A DNA stretch of 63,772 bases, taken from positions 211,547-275,318 of the forward strand of contig NW_008246127.1 of the NCBI RefSeq assembly GCF_000281045.1, in the 5' to 3' direction. The notes beneath the pieces were generated by a model, which did no database searches, had not been told where the DNA came from, and saw only the letters and a list, made by a program, of their open reading frames with translations. The stretch is from Saprolegnia diclina VS20 (taxonomy: Eukaryota > Oomycota > Saprolegniomycetes > Saprolegniales > Saprolegniaceae). The position numbers and the translations under genes were made by a program. Shown here piece by piece: positions 11,342-22,649 of this stretch. The first letter of the stretch is position 1. Every line of letters begins with the position of its first letter.

Positions 11342-12691
11342 CCTCGCTCGGCGCAAGCAATATTGAACCACCAAGTGAAACAGCGGAATGCTGTGCTGCA
11401 GTGGGACAGAGGTTGGAACGGGGCGTTATAACGTGTGTCAATATATGTATTGTCACAGGGAAAGCCACCACGCAAATTCACAATATTGAATATTATATGC
11501 TGCAGGGTATGTATTGTGGAAGGTTCCAATTCCGATGCTCGCATGGTGCGATTTGATTGGTTGGAAAGAAGAAATGACGGCCACGATGTAATAAGATTAG
11601 ACTTGGTGTTTGTATACCGACGTGGCCAGCTGGGACCTGCGACACGGCGCCGAATCATCGTGTTTCTGGATATAAAGCTACACATTTAAAATCACATTGT
11701 TTTTTGTTACCTTTATATTTGTATGCATATCATCGAAAACGAAATAAAACGTCAGCACGCGCTGGAGACTGGGCATTTTTGGGCGCGAAATTTTCAGCGC
11801 GCACGCAACGTGATTGGCTGTTGCTCCATCAACTAAACGACCGACTAATCAAGGCAAAACGGTTTGTCCCATCAGAAAATGCCCACCCATCGATTTCGTC
11901 ACGACCACGAGGCCGCATTCGGCTCTGTCTCCTAGGACTTTGGACTGGCTTTGCATTCGAGAACGGTACATATCCAGGATCGTTTACAAAGAGGTACTAC
12001 TCCATCCAGCGCTGCGTGAGGGTGCGAATTGCTTCAGAAAAGCACCGGCCAAGGATAATGGAGCTGAAACGGGCTCCGCGAAGACTTGTGGCGAGCGATG
12101 GCACCAACGTAGTGAGCCGGTCCTTGCAATAACCACACCACCTCTGATCAACTACGCTAGATGTATGTAAGTACTACCATGGATAGATAAACCCCTCTTG
12201 CTCGCTTGATGAACGTTGTGCAAAGACGGCTCGTGCAACGTCAAGGGGTAGGGCCATGGCGCTGCCACTTGGCTCTCGATGGTGGTAATCGCGCGTGAGT
12301 CGCAAGATGGAATTTTGTCGGCCAAAGATCGACACCGTTCGATTAGTGTATCGCCTTGGATGGTGCGATCTCGATTGGTCGCCGTACGCAGGATCCAGCG
12401 CTCGTTTTGCGTTTGCAGCGTGCGGTAACGCGGCAGCGCCCGGCACCACATTTTTCGAGGACACGACCGACGCAGCTCGTGTCCACTCGTTCAAATATTG
12501 GCCGCTGTGATAGCGCAAGCGCCGAGTACCCGCGGCACTGGCGCTCGTCTGGCGCGCCGGGCCTTGGCCACCGTTCTTCCCACAGTTCTTGGGACAAAGT
12601 CCAGCGTGATTTAGTTAGTCGGTATGGAGTCTACTCGAACGGCTGTCGTGGACGTGCACCATTTCCGAGGACGTTGGTCACAATCAGAGCG
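11342..12691. other. Intergenic region
   Basis: About 1.35 kb without a supportable gene. The part near 11440-11750 is AT-rich compared with the neighbouring exons. A frame upstream of 12692 stays open back to 12356 but begins with TTG and lacks an internal ATG, so I did not extend the next gene into it. Confidence 0.4.
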
Positions 12692-13834
12692 ATGGTCATC
12701 AGCGATGTCGGTGGCGTCGGCCGCGGCGGCGTGCACATGGTCTTCAGCACGAGCTGCTTGCAGCCGCACCGCTTCTTGCTCTCGTCGTCGCTGCAGCTGT
12801 CGGCAGCTCGCGTTGGCCACGACGGTGCGCTCTCCGAGGCCATTGCCGGGTGCTCGCTGGCGCAGCAAGCGGCCATCGAGGCCGAGCCGACCTTCTTTGC
12901 CCACTACACCCGCGTCTTTACCCGCGCGTTCTCGCCCCACCCACAACCCGATGTCACCGACGAGTACGACCCTTACAACAAGCCGTTCGCGCTGCGAGCC
13001 TTTCTACAGACGCTGCCGCCAACCATTGCCACAGTCATTGCGCTCGTCGACGCCGACTATGTGTTGCTGCGTCCATGGAGCGACGTGCACAAGGTCGTCG
13101 ACGGCCACGCTCTTGCGCAGGACTGGAGCGTCTACTTGGACGATGCGCCACGCACGGCGCTCCGGCAACGCCTCTGTCGCAGCCAGGCGTGCAAGCAAAC
13201 GGTGCAGCAGCCCCCGTTCGTGGGCCTTGGCCCGCCCTACCTCTTTACACTCTCTGATGGCTTGCGCTTCGTCGACGACTATTGCGAGCTGGTGGTGCGT
13301 GGCCGGGCACTGGAGAAGCACGACTGGATGCTCGAGATGGTAGCTTATGAAGTCGCAGTCGCCAACGCAAATGTGCACCACGAGAAGCGCCAGGACCTTG
13401 GCGTGACCGACCCGCACCTGCCGCTAACGTCCGAGCACTGGGCCTTTCTAAGCGATTCAGAGGAAGATCCATGCATCGACCCGATCGAGATTGCATGGCC
13501 AAAGGCGCCGCCGACGGGGCTGCACTATTGCCAAGTGTATGGCCCTCAGCCAGCGTTTTATAAGTACGATGTGCCCGAAGACATTGTCGAGTGCAACAGC
13601 ATGTTCCTCGCGCTGCCAGCGACGACGACGCCAGCGACGACGACGCCAGCGCACGACCGTGTCGCCCGCCATGAGAACTGGGTCGCCTGCAGCCTGCTCA
13701 AGTGGATCAACTACGCGCTGCTTCAAATCAAGACGCGCACGTGTCGACGCGGCTTCAACACCTTTCGCGGTCTCATTCTTACCAACATGACGGGCGACGG
13801 GACCGCATACCCCCAGCGGTCCACCCAAGAGTGA
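12692..13834 (+). CDS. GT-A type glycosyltransferase similar to hydroxyproline/serine O-glycosyltransferases (copy 1)
   Basis: Single exon, about 380 residues from the first in-frame ATG at 12692. It is a clear paralog of the gene at 14334-15707. Shared landmarks are VFSTSC/LFSTSC near the N-terminus, YNKPF, a DxD-type metal-binding site (DADYVLL), a WMLEM helix and LHYCQ near the end. These match the plant and algal family of hydroxyproline arabinosyltransferases and peptidyl-serine galactosyltransferases, which use nucleotide sugars in the Golgi. Unlike its neighbour, this copy lacks a visible N-terminal membrane anchor, so either an upstream exon is missed or the anchor has been lost. An ATTTP repeat interrupts the C-terminal part. 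Sugar and acceptor specificity cannot be read from sequence. Confidence 0.7.
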   Translation: MVISDVGGVGRGGVHMVFSTSCLQPHRFLLSSSLQLSAARVGHDGALSEAIAGCSLAQQAAIEAEPTFFAHYTRVFTRAFSPHPQPDVTDEYDPYNKPFALRAFLQTLPPTIATVIALVDADYVLLRPWSDVHKVVDGHALAQDWSVYLDDAPRTALRQRLCRSQACKQTVQQPPFVGLGPPYLFTLSDGLRFVDDYCELVVRGRALEKHDWMLEMVAYEVAVANANVHHEKRQDLGVTDPHLPLTSEHWAFLSDSEEDPCIDPIEIAWPKAPPTGLHYCQVYGPQPAFYKYDVPEDIVECNSMFLALPATTTPATTTPAHDRVARHENWVACSLLKWINYALLQIKTRTCRRGFNTFRGLILTNMTGDGTAYPQRSTQE

Positions 13835-14333
13835 CTTTGCTTGAATAGACTAAGTATAGCACTTGTACATTGTTTAGTAATCTAGTCGTCGATCTTTTGG
13901 CTAAAATACACACTGGATGCAGCACTGGATGGAGGACTCAAGCAGGTCAAACGGTGCGAGTTATTCTTGTTTGTTATTATGCAGGCAGATGAAAACTGCA
14001 GCGTCGTGCACCCTACGCTTTATGCTCACGACACTGTGAACGACTCGACGAGTCTCGATGTAGCGACAAATTACGTTACCAAAGGAATGCTTTCGTAGTT
14101 GCAAGCCCTCCTAGCGCTACCAATATGCGCGCGTCCACGTGCGCAAGTAGCGCGCTCGGGCAGCTTGCACGTGCGGGGTGATTTGGCGCGAAGAGTTGTC
14201 CTTGCTACGGATGCCAATCTGCGCCATAGACGATGACCGTTCGGGACAGAAGATCGTCAAGCGGCCATTTTGTATTCGGTACTATTTCCGGTTACTACTT
14301 CCGGATACGACGACCCTATACAAACGCAAAAGC
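13835..14333. other. Intergenic region
   Basis: About 500 bp between the paralogous glycosyltransferases. It should contain the promoter of the second copy. I see nothing else supportable. Confidence 0.4.
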
Positions 14334-15707
14334 ATGGCAATCGCAGCGCGCCGGCCGCCGGTCTGGGCCGCGGCCACCGCGTGCTTCGTCCTCGCGTCGA
14401 CCTTTCTCGCGCTCACGTACGAGTCGTCGGTTGTGGTCCATGCGCCGGCCGCGTACCTGCATTCGGCGCCCCGCAGCGGCAGCGTGCACATTCTCTTCAG
14501 CACGAGCTGCGACCAAGGCCATCGCCGGCTCCTCTCGAGCACGTTCCAGCACTCGGCGACGCGCGTGCACCATCGCGGCCCGATGACAGAGATCATCTCA
14601 GGTTGCTCGCCGGCGCAAGAGACGGCGATCAAGCACGAGCCGGTGTTGTACTACGACTACCACCGGCACTTTGCGCCCTCGTTCAGTCCGCACCCGGTGC
14701 CCAACGTCACGGACGACTACTCGCCATACAACAAGCCATTTGGCCTGCGCCACTATTTCCAGCACGCGCGATCGCCTGCGAGCCTTCGCGGCGACTTGCC
14801 GTTCGCACTGTTTGACGCCGACTTTGTCTTGCTCGCGCCGCTGCACGTCAACACGGGCGCTGATCTCTCGGCGCACTATGTGGGCCAGCGTACAGGTCCC
14901 GTCTACGACACTGTGCGCGACGGCGTCGCGATCGCGCACGACTGGGGCAACTACATGGGCGCGGCTTGGTTCCGTGACGCGCTGCATGGCACACAAGCAG
15001 AGTTCTGCGCCGGACTGCCCTGCGCCAGCGTGAGCGAGGCCGACGGGCTCGAGTTCTATGGCCGCGCCGGCCCTCCGTACATTATGACCAAGTCGGACGG
15101 CGAGCGCTTCGTCAACGACTATTGCGACTTTGTCGTTCGGGCGAGAAAGAAATTTCCAGACCAGTGGATGGTCGAGATGTACGCGTACTCGCTCGCGGCC
15201 GGCAACCACGGTATCAAGCACACGATTGTGAACCATTTGGGCGGCAACTGGCCCGGTGGCGAGCCCTTGGAAGCATGGGACTTTGCGCCAGCGAGTATTG
15301 CCAACCCGTGCGACGACGGCGACGTCGTGCTCCCACCGACGGCGCCGACCGCGTTGCACTACTGCCAGCGCTTTGGCTTGCTCGAAGACCAAGACAAGGG
15401 CTTTCATTTTTACAAGTACTCGATGCCAAAAGACTTGATGGAGTGCAATGCGATGCTCCTCGCGCTGCCGCCACCGAGTCAGTGGTCCGACGTCAACCGC
15501 ACGTACAGCGACGAAGGCAAGCGGCGCGTCAAGCGCCATGAGGTCTGGGCCGCGTGCTCGCTCGCCAAGATCATGAACGAGGCGCTTGTGCATGCCAAGG
15601 CGAAGGGCTGTCTCCACGGCTTCAACGCGTACCAGGGCCTGCCCCTGAACGAGTCGCCCGCCCGCGATAGCGCGTACCCGCGCAAAGCGACGCCGACCAA
15701 AAACTAG
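14334..15707 (+). CDS. GT-A type glycosyltransferase similar to hydroxyproline/serine O-glycosyltransferases (copy 2)
   Basis: Single exon, about 457 residues. The ATG at 14334 is preferred over the upstream in-frame ATG at 14178 because it starts a basic stretch followed directly by a hydrophobic helix (about residues 9-28), the type II signal-anchor layout expected for a Golgi glycosyltransferase. The catalytic region carries LFSTSC, YNKPFGL, the DxD site DADFVLL, WMVEMYAY and LHYCQ. These are the landmarks of the arabinosyl/galactosyltransferase family that modifies hydroxyproline or serine in secreted glycoproteins. The first gene of the pair lies 500 bp upstream on the same strand, so tandem duplication is the simplest origin. 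Family assignment is by motif memory and specificity is unknown. Confidence 0.75.
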   Translation: MAIAARRPPVWAAATACFVLASTFLALTYESSVVVHAPAAYLHSAPRSGSVHILFSTSCDQGHRRLLSSTFQHSATRVHHRGPMTEIISGCSPAQETAIKHEPVLYYDYHRHFAPSFSPHPVPNVTDDYSPYNKPFGLRHYFQHARSPASLRGDLPFALFDADFVLLAPLHVNTGADLSAHYVGQRTGPVYDTVRDGVAIAHDWGNYMGAAWFRDALHGTQAEFCAGLPCASVSEADGLEFYGRAGPPYIMTKSDGERFVNDYCDFVVRARKKFPDQWMVEMYAYSLAAGNHGIKHTIVNHLGGNWPGGEPLEAWDFAPASIANPCDDGDVVLPPTAPTALHYCQRFGLLEDQDKGFHFYKYSMPKDLMECNAMLLALPPPSQWSDVNRTYSDEGKRRVKRHEVWAACSLAKIMNEALVHAKAKGCLHGFNAYQGLPLNESPARDSAYPRKATPTKN

Positions 15708-16468
15708 TCGTATACCCATCGCACTTTGTTATACTGCTTGTACTACATATATGTCCTACTGAATCGCGATGCGACGACCGAGGCTGTTGCTGCAACTCTG
15801 CACCGTCACGGGCGATGCTTTCAGCAGCTCTTTCAGCCTTTGTCGTCGCGGCCTCGAACTTACGTACGCCGCGGATCTCGCAGACATAGAAGAGCCTGGC
15901 TGCGAGCTACCGGTACGAAGGCGAGCTCCTCGCGCGTCCATTCAAATGCATCACACCAAAGAGCGATCACCCAAACCGCCCACGACACCACGTCGAGCGC
16001 GCCAGGTGGCGCCAGGTCGGACAATCGGGAGCGACAGGGTGTGCTGGCTGCTCTTGTGTGGCGGTGAGGCTGCGCAGGCGTGCTTCAACGTTGGCGCGAA
16101 GTGACCCAACCGTCGCAGAGGCGCGGCCCACTCGCAACGCGCGGCAACGCCGATTCACGCCCAAGATCCATGCGCCGGCGGCCCGATGCAGGTAACGTTG
16201 AACCTGTCGCGGGTGGCGGCCCGGTAGCTGCGCCACGAGTTTGCCTTTTTTTCATTGGATGAAACTGTCCAAGATCGCGATCTCTTGCAATTTGTATACT
16301 ATACAGCATACGAGGTGCCACCACGTGGGTTGAAGTTGGCTCTTCTGGGCCATTCACCAGATGGCGCTTCAACGTGTCACAGGACGGGGCCGATCCTTGG
16401 CAACTTCTTTGTCAGTTTTCCTTTTGCCAGCCCGCGCCCGCAGCAGCAGCAGCTCGATCAATACAAAA
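15708..16468. other. Intergenic region and ADA leader
   Basis: No independent gene seen. An in-frame ATG at 16361 would add 36 residues rich in Ser and Arg to adenosine deaminase. That could be a mitochondrial-type presequence in an alternative form, but the ATG at 16469 has an adenine-rich context and starts where family similarity begins. Confidence 0.4.
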
Positions 16469-17737
16469 ATGACCTCGACTCCTCCTCCTCCGAAGCGCGT
16501 CTTCCCCAAGAACGCCCGGTACCCCGACGAGTTCTTGCAGAAGATCCCCAAGACGGACCTCCATTGCCACTTGGACGGCTGCATCCGCCCCGCGACGCTC
16601 ATCGAGCTCGCGCAAGAGCAAGGCGTCGAGCTCCCGACGTACGACCTCCAGCAAATGAGCACGTGCATCTTCAAGGAGACGTACAACAACCTCGAAGAGT
16701 ACCTGCGCTGCTTCGCCTACACGTGCGCCGTCATCCGCAACCCGGAGGCGCTCGAGCGCGTCTCGTACGAGCTCGGTGTCGACCAGTACGCCGTCGGTGT
16801 CCGGTACTTTGAGGCCCGCTTTGCGCCGCAGCTTCTCGCTGACGCAAACACCATGTCGATCGAGCAGGTGCTCATTCACGTCAACAACGGTCTCCAGCGC
16901 GCCACGGACAAAGCCAACGCGCACGAGGACGTGGTCTCGGGCAAGGCGCCGCGCTTCGGCTTTGGCATCATTGTCTGCGCGATGCGCTTCTTCCTCCCCG
17001 TCTTTGGCCCGTACTACGAGCACTTTTGCTTTGTCCACAAGCACGAAGAGCCCCACCGTCTGTATGGCCTTGCGTCGATGGCGCTCATCACGCAGGCGTA
17101 TGCGGCCAAGGTCGAGCACAACCTCCCGATCGTCGCCCTGGACATTGCGGGCGCTGAGAACGGCTTCCCGGCCTCGGACCACATTGAGGCGTTTGCATAC
17201 GCGCACAAGAAGTTCATGCACAAGACCGTCCACGCCGGCGAGGGCTTTGGCCCCGAGTCCATCTTCCAAGCGATCACGGACCTCCACGCCGAGCGCATCG
17301 GCCACGGCTACCACCTCTTCCATCCTCACGAGATCCGGAAGGACATGTCGGACGAGGACAAGCAGGCGTACTGCGACGGCCTTGTCAACTACATGGGCAA
17401 CATGCGCACGTGCGTCGAAGTGTGCTTGAGCTCCAACCTGCAGACCGTGCCCGCGATCGAGAACGACTGCGCGCGCCACCCCGCGACCAAGTTTATCAAC
17501 GGCAAGCTCGCGGTGACGCTCTGCACGGACAACTGCACGGTCTCGCACACCGATATGGTCCGCGAAGTCCGCCTCGCGGTCGATGCGCTCGACCTCTCGC
17601 CGGCCGAGCTCCGCCGCGTCATTCTCACGGGCTTCAAGCGCTCGTTCATGCCGGGCGACTACACCGAGAAGCGCAAGTACGTCCGCGACATCATCAACTA
17701 CTACGACGAACTCGTCAAGGAGTACAACATCGAGTAA
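16469..17737 (+). CDS. ADA: Adenosine deaminase
   Basis: Single exon, about 422 residues. The enzyme hydrolyses adenosine to inosine and ammonia in purine salvage, using one zinc ion. Visible landmarks are TDLHCHLDG near the N-terminus (two zinc-binding His), HAGEG in the middle (third His and catalytic Glu), RIGHGYHL (catalytic His) and TDNCTVS near the C-terminus (metal-binding Asp). Many animal and E. coli enzymes have TDDP at the last site. Here the second Asp is Asn, a variant I recall from some bacterial adenosine deaminases. The protein is longer than the common 340-360 residues because of an insertion before VCAMRFF and a longer segment after HGYHLF. No signal sequence is seen from this start, so a cytosolic location is likely. 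Confidence 0.9.
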   Translation: MTSTPPPPKRVFPKNARYPDEFLQKIPKTDLHCHLDGCIRPATLIELAQEQGVELPTYDLQQMSTCIFKETYNNLEEYLRCFAYTCAVIRNPEALERVSYELGVDQYAVGVRYFEARFAPQLLADANTMSIEQVLIHVNNGLQRATDKANAHEDVVSGKAPRFGFGIIVCAMRFFLPVFGPYYEHFCFVHKHEEPHRLYGLASMALITQAYAAKVEHNLPIVALDIAGAENGFPASDHIEAFAYAHKKFMHKTVHAGEGFGPESIFQAITDLHAERIGHGYHLFHPHEIRKDMSDEDKQAYCDGLVNYMGNMRTCVEVCLSSNLQTVPAIENDCARHPATKFINGKLAVTLCTDNCTVSHTDMVREVRLAVDALDLSPAELRRVILTGFKRSFMPGDYTEKRKYVRDIINYYDELVKEYNIE

Positions 17738-19038
17738 ACGCTGTAAGACAGAATTTGAGTTGAGTTTCCAGTGGAAAAGACAGTATACAGGGTCTCTGGC
17801 CGCGTTCATGGGCGGTCTGGAAGCCTTCGTTAACGTCGTCGCGTGCAAAGACTACGCCCCGTATGATACGTAGGACACTAGAAGAAGGAAGAGATGAACT
17901 ATGGCGATCAAGACAGGGGGACAGCTTGGTTGGCTGCTGCAGCCACCGGAAGTACATGGACTTGCCCGCGGAAGCTCGTACTTCGCCCGCTTGTCCTCGT
18001 CGAGAAACATCGCTCCAAAGATTGGGATGCCGACGATGCCTTCATCTGATTGGCTCATGTTCCAACCAATCAGGTGGGCCTAATTGCGATCTGCATTGGA
18101 GATTTTCAAACTCGTACAATTGTACCAACCAATCGAGGAACGCCATCGCGTTGGGCGCCCACCCTCACATACGCTGTTTCCCACGCACTGCATGCAATCC
18201 GCTGCTTTATTCTGTCGCAGTGACCAGTTGCTAAATCCACCCAACCACAAGCCCGTCTGAGATAGGATCGATGGCACTCGGATCCAAAGAACGGACTCGG
18301 TCTTCTCCTAGGCGCTCTCGATGGGACTTGCGCAAGCGTCATTTACGTCGTGCACATCGGTTGCAGCAGAACGCGTGGCATCAGCCATAGAGGCTCCCAT
18401 CCTCTTGCCACGTCATATGAGAATGGGGGTCTGTCGTCATCCAGGGACATGGCCCGTCTTGAGCCCTCTTCACTTTCCCGCGAGATGAATCGAGTCGGCT
18501 CGAGGGGCCATGCAACTTCCTACAATCATACTTGAAATGATCCTACTTCCTAGTTGGTTCCCTCGCCACTTGCAACATGCTCAGTGTATGGATGAGTTTT
18601 TCATGACGTATAAGCTATCGAAGTTGTGGAGCTGTTCTGACTCAGAAGTTGCGTTGCAAGCGATGTAGGTTCTTGGCATCCGGGAACCATAAGAGTGCAC
18701 TGGTTGTTTATGTTGTGTGCATGTACAAGTACCAGCACGATTCAACTTGAAGTAGAACGACGGGGCTGGACGAGTGCCCGCGATTTGGTGCAGCGAGCTC
18801 GCCACGTCATAGGCTCGACACTGGTCCAGATCACATGACGATTCATGGGTGGACCACAAGTTCGTTCCGCCCAGATAGGAGTGAGGAACTGTAGCATTCG
18901 CCATCGTTGCCAGCTGTAGCTGTGTTGTGCACCTTGTACGCAACAAAGTGCACAAAAACAAACTTTTAAATTCAAACATTACAGCGAGAACTTAACGTCC
19001 ATGCACAAGGGCCGACCAGTCGAGAGCTGCGGGACCTG
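17738..19038. other. Intergenic region between convergent genes
   Basis: About 1.3 kb between the 3' ends of ADA and the metacaspase. It contains a CCAAT-box inverted pair (CTGATTGG at 18046-18053 and CCAATCAG at 18066-18073) with no gene obviously attached. A 132-codon minus frame at 18581-18979 has a hydrophobic start but no recognisable domain, and I do not call it. Confidence 0.4.
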
Positions 19039-20217
19039 CTAGTACTTGTTCAGCATAAACTCACGGAGCGCGCGAAGGAGCTCCGTGTACGTGATGTCCA
19101 TCGAGTGCTCCTTCAACGCCGAGATGAACGCGTATGTCATGGCGCCGGTGGGTTCGCCGTCAATGACCGCGTCCGCCGACGTCTGCGAGTCCATGCAGCC
19201 TGAGAAGAGGACGACGTCGCCTTTGGTAGTATTATTCTTGATGAACTTGACCGCAACCGGGCCCGACGTCGGCGCGGCGGGCGCCGAGAACGAGCTGTAC
19301 GCGCCCTGGAAGCCACGCTTGGCCGCCTGCGTATCGCCGCGGAGGAAATCAAGGCCGGCGCAGAAGAACTTCTTGACCGCGACGAGGCGATTGTCCTGCT
19401 CGTGGATCTGCAAGTTGCCGTCGATCGTGTACGTGAACGGGAGGTCGAGCGCCGAGCCCGAGTGGCAGCAGTCAAAAATCGCCGTGAGCTTGACACCAGC
19501 GGACAACGGCGCGCAGAGAATGGCGTGCATTTCGTCGTCGGTGATCATACCAGCCGTGGTGTAGTCGACGGGGCAAATGGTCTCGTCCATGCCATCGGCC
19601 TCGTCACCTTCTGTACATGTATGTGAGAACCACCGTTGCAACGCACAAAATGTCAACGTACCCATGTCCTTCACCCGCGAACCGTGGCCGCTAAAGAAGA
19701 AGACGAGCGAGTCGCCGGCCTTGGCGCCCTGCACGAGCCAGCGCATGCCCGAGATGATGTTGGCGCGCGTAGGGTGAGCGTAGCCATTGCCGTCGTCCGT
19801 GAGCTTGCGCATCGTGTTGGTGGGGAAGCCGTACTTTTCAAGGACAAAGTTCGAGAGGTTCTCGACGTCCTTGATGCAGCCTAGATACATCTACGTTAGC
19901 GAACATGAGCCGGATTCGATGGAGTCGTACCGCGGAGCTTCCCCTTGGTGTTGTAGTAGTTGATACCGATAAAGAGCGATTTCTTTGCGTTGTGGTATCC
20001 CTGGTGGTGCTGCGCCTCAATACAAATGAGACTATGTTCATACAGCCACAGCCAAGCCTACCCATGCGTCGGTCGGCGGCGGCGCCGTCGCGTTCTTGGT
20101 GCTGTTGCGAATGTGCTCGTCGATAAGCTGGTTGCCATACTCCTCAAGCTTTTTGAGGTGCTCCGGGTTTTCGTTGATCTGCTTGGTGAGGTTTGAGAGG
20201 CTTGAGAAGAACGACAT
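19039..20217 (-). CDS. Metacaspase (caspase-like cysteine protease)
   Basis: Four exons (20217-20062, 20015-19931, 19880-19662, 19610-19039) with introns of 46, 50 and 51 nt give about 343 residues, all junctions in frame. The p20-like core starts at KKSLFIGINYY. It carries the catalytic His in FFFSGHGSRV and the catalytic Cys in IFDCCHSGSA, followed by a conserved SGCMDSQTSAD block. The N-terminal 52 residues (first exon) are short, charged and helical, with no zinc finger or proline-rich prodomain. Metacaspases cleave after Arg or Lys and act in stress responses and cell death. The short N-terminus with no long linker between the subunits fits a type I-like core with a minimal prodomain. 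Cellular location is probably cytosolic. Confidence 0.9.
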
Positions 20218-20599
20218 GGTAGTTGCTTGACACTTTGCGGATGAGGCGGGAGTAGTTTTCACTTGGTCCCCGTTTTGGCCAAATATTATTATCAAGGTTC
20301 CCATTTCAACATCAATATATTATCAACTGGTCCCCGTGCCAAAATGGGCCGAATCATAGTCATTTCAACAACAGCCATGCATAGCAAAAATGCAATCGAC
20401 CCATGAGCATTAGAATAAAAACATCGAGTCGACAGTGCAGAATGTACCAAAACATGCAGCCTTCGGTCGAGTGGTCCGAGTCCCAGTCGCAGAAGCACTC
20501 TTCGTCGTCATCGACCGGCGCCTCGTACTACGTGAAAGCAAAGCCGCCATCGGCTCTGCTGTTCCACCAGATCGCACCCATGTCGAGTGTGGCCATGTA
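20218..20599. other. Intergenic region
   Basis: Holds the metacaspase upstream region. It contains a repeated word: tggtccccgt occurs at about 20264 and 20329, each near a run of AT-rich sequence. No gene is supported. Confidence 0.3.
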
Positions 20600-21219
20600 C
20601 TACGCCGCTTGATGGAAACCACATGGTTCCTGTCGTCGAGCGCGCGCTGCCTTGTCGGCGATGTCGTGTGCCAAGAGGTACGCAAGTACGTCCGCATGAC
20701 CTTCCCGCGCCGCCCAAAACATGCCTCGGTATGTAAAGCGCTCGTGTTGATGCTCGATGAGGAACTGCACAATCGCCAAGGCCAAGTGCCCCGCAGCCGC
20801 TGCCCAATCGATGGCGCGCGTCGTGCAGCCTTCGCCGCGGTACCCGTGGACGGAGCGCGCAACCTCAAAGTGGCCTCGGTGCGCGGCACGGTCCATCCCC
20901 TTGGTCGTCCCGCCTTCGTTGTGCGACGCCGCCAACAACTGGAGAACGTCCATGTGGTTGTTGCGCGATGCCGCATAAACTTGGTGCAGCCCTCGGTTCG
21001 GTGGAGGCACTCAACTACTTTGAAATGGCCATAGCAGGCCGCGCCATTCATTGCCATTGTCGTACAGCCTTCGGTACGGTGCGTGTGCAGGCATGTGACA
21101 ATGTCGAGGTGTCCATCGTACGCGGCAGTGTCCATGCTAAGGGTCGTGCACGGCGCGTGGCACTTTGTATGGAGGCAGCGCACAACGTCAAGACGATCTG
21201 CGCCCGCCGCTCTGTCCAT
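20600..21219 (-). pseudogene. Ankyrin-repeat gene remnant (minus strand)
   Basis: The minus strand encodes ankyrin-like repeats of the WLH/CLH type common in Saprolegniales. The first part reads MDRAAG, GHLDIV and GHFKVVECLH. Near 20975 the repeat register moves to another frame and continues with NNHMDVLQLL, RGHFEV, AGHLALA and EGHADVLAYLL, then stops. No canonical intron bridges the change, so I read it as a frameshift in a decayed gene. A stop lies just before the first ATG, and no N-terminal domain is visible. It faces a second remnant at 21381-21920 on the opposite strand. Confidence 0.6.
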
Positions 21220-21380
21220 TCAACGGTACCTTGCAGAACGTCGCGGCGTACGATAAAGTTGCCTCAGAGCTGTGGGTCGACGCCTTTCGCCTCGACTGGC
21301 CTCGCAATGTTGCCGGAAGCCGGCATCCGCGCGCGCTGCTGGCGCTTGATTCGCTCCAAGGACATGACACGCCTTGTACC

Positions 21381-21920
21381 ATGGCAAAGAGAGCCACATT
21401 GGTCTGGATGGGTCTGGATATGCATGTCGACGCCTTTGACGCATATGCGAATGACGTCCCGTACGAGGACGACGCGATTTACATTGCTCAGATCTTGGCG
21501 GCGCCCATGGAGAACGTCTGGCTGGACGAGATCGCGACGCTGCTGCAGCCCCCAAAGGCCCTCGCGACGACGGCGGCTCTCGGCGGCCACACGCGTCTAC
21601 TTCAGTGCGTGAGAAGGGCATCAACCTCGCCGACATGGTCTATCTGCACTGGCCGTCGCCGGCTTTGCGATGGATAAGATCGCGTACAACGGGCACCTCG
21701 AGACGCTCAAGGTGCTTCACGAGGCCGGATCGACCGGGTGCTCGGCCAAGGCCATGGACTACGCCGCGACCAACGGGTTTCTGGATGTCGTGCGCTGGTT
21801 GCATGCGTACCGACTCGAAGGCTGCTCGATCGCGCCATCTATTACAGACACGTCGAGATCGTTGCGTTTCTGCAAGCGCAGTACCCAGCGCTCCGTGTGA
21901 CGCCGCATGGCCACTGCTGA
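21381..21920 (+). pseudogene. Ankyrin-repeat gene remnant (plus strand)
   Basis: Starting at the ATG at 21381 the plus strand encodes a family-like N-terminus (AKRATLVWMGLD, then ALATTAALGGHTRLL). After 21610 the similarity moves to other frames: REKGINLADMVYLH, then NGHLETLKVLHEAG, ATNGFLDVVRWLHAY, and finally RHVEIVAFLQAQYP. At least two frame changes without good splice sites indicate a decayed ankyrin gene. The 5' end lies only about 160 bp from the 5' end of the minus-strand remnant, so the two form a head-to-head pair. Confidence 0.6.
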
Positions 21921-22649
21921 CAGCGAAGGTGAAGATGGTCAGGTAGCGGTCTTTGATCGCGTTCCATGTGGCGAAGGTGGTCTGGATTGCCAGTGTATCA
22001 TCCGGATACATGGCTTGACCCTCTCCGTGACGTGATGTGATTGGTCAACTGGACCGACACAAATTGTCAGATTTCACGGGCTGTAGACGTCCAACGATGA
22101 CGCGACGTGGCGCGTTGGCCTCTCCAACATGCCTTCTTTGTACCTGCCAAATATGAGCGATTTCATTTTCCAGCGCAATGTCGTGGTGGCTCGGCGACAC
22201 ACACACAGATCCAAGCCGAGCCGGATTGGCTAAAAATAGTAGCCTTTTTAGCGAATCAAACCTCACAATGGCCTGGATCGGGTACGTGGCGTCGTTCTGT
22301 GGCAGCATCAAGCGTGCGCTATTGTCTGGCATCAAAATGACGATCATCCGCGACGTTTCCTCGCCGGTCGTTGTACAGTAGTAGGAGCGTGAGGTGCAAT
22401 GTTTGCTGCTATAACTCGTGGTGCTAGAGTCCACAGAAGACGCCTGTCTCTAGATCCAACCAAACGGTGCACACGAGCAGACAATATGTACTCCTTTCTA
22501 CTATCTCATGCTATGACAACTACTCCGAGTCGCTCTCTGGAATCGAATGCAGATCTGGCGACCGCGAGAGGCGGCGCTGGGGCGACGGTGGCGTCGGTGG
22601 CGTCATGGGGCTTCCATCCCCCGACTCAAACTAGACAGAGGATTCAAAT
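21921..22649. other. Intergenic region
   Basis: No gene is supported. A CCAAT-type word (GATTGG) occurs at about 22038. A minus frame of about 100 codons from an ATG at 22347 has partly host-like codon use but no recognisable domain. Confidence 0.35.

Noticed and set aside
12356-12691. In-frame extension upstream of glycosyltransferase copy 1
   Set aside because: The frame is open but has no ATG (it begins with TTG) and its residues lack family similarity or an anchor.
16412-17848. 478-codon minus frame opposite adenosine deaminase
   Set aside because: Antisense shadow with the same Val/Arg/Leu-rich character; the plus frame carries the ADA motifs.
18581-18979. Minus frame of 132 codons with a hydrophobic beginning
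   Set aside because: No recognisable domain, poor codon bias, and it lies in a region between convergent genes with many stops in other frames.
22045-22347. Minus frame of about 100 codons starting MIVILMPDNSARL
   Set aside because: Codon use is partly host-like, but there is no domain, no homolog I recognise, and the 3' half has AT-rich codons unlike local genes.
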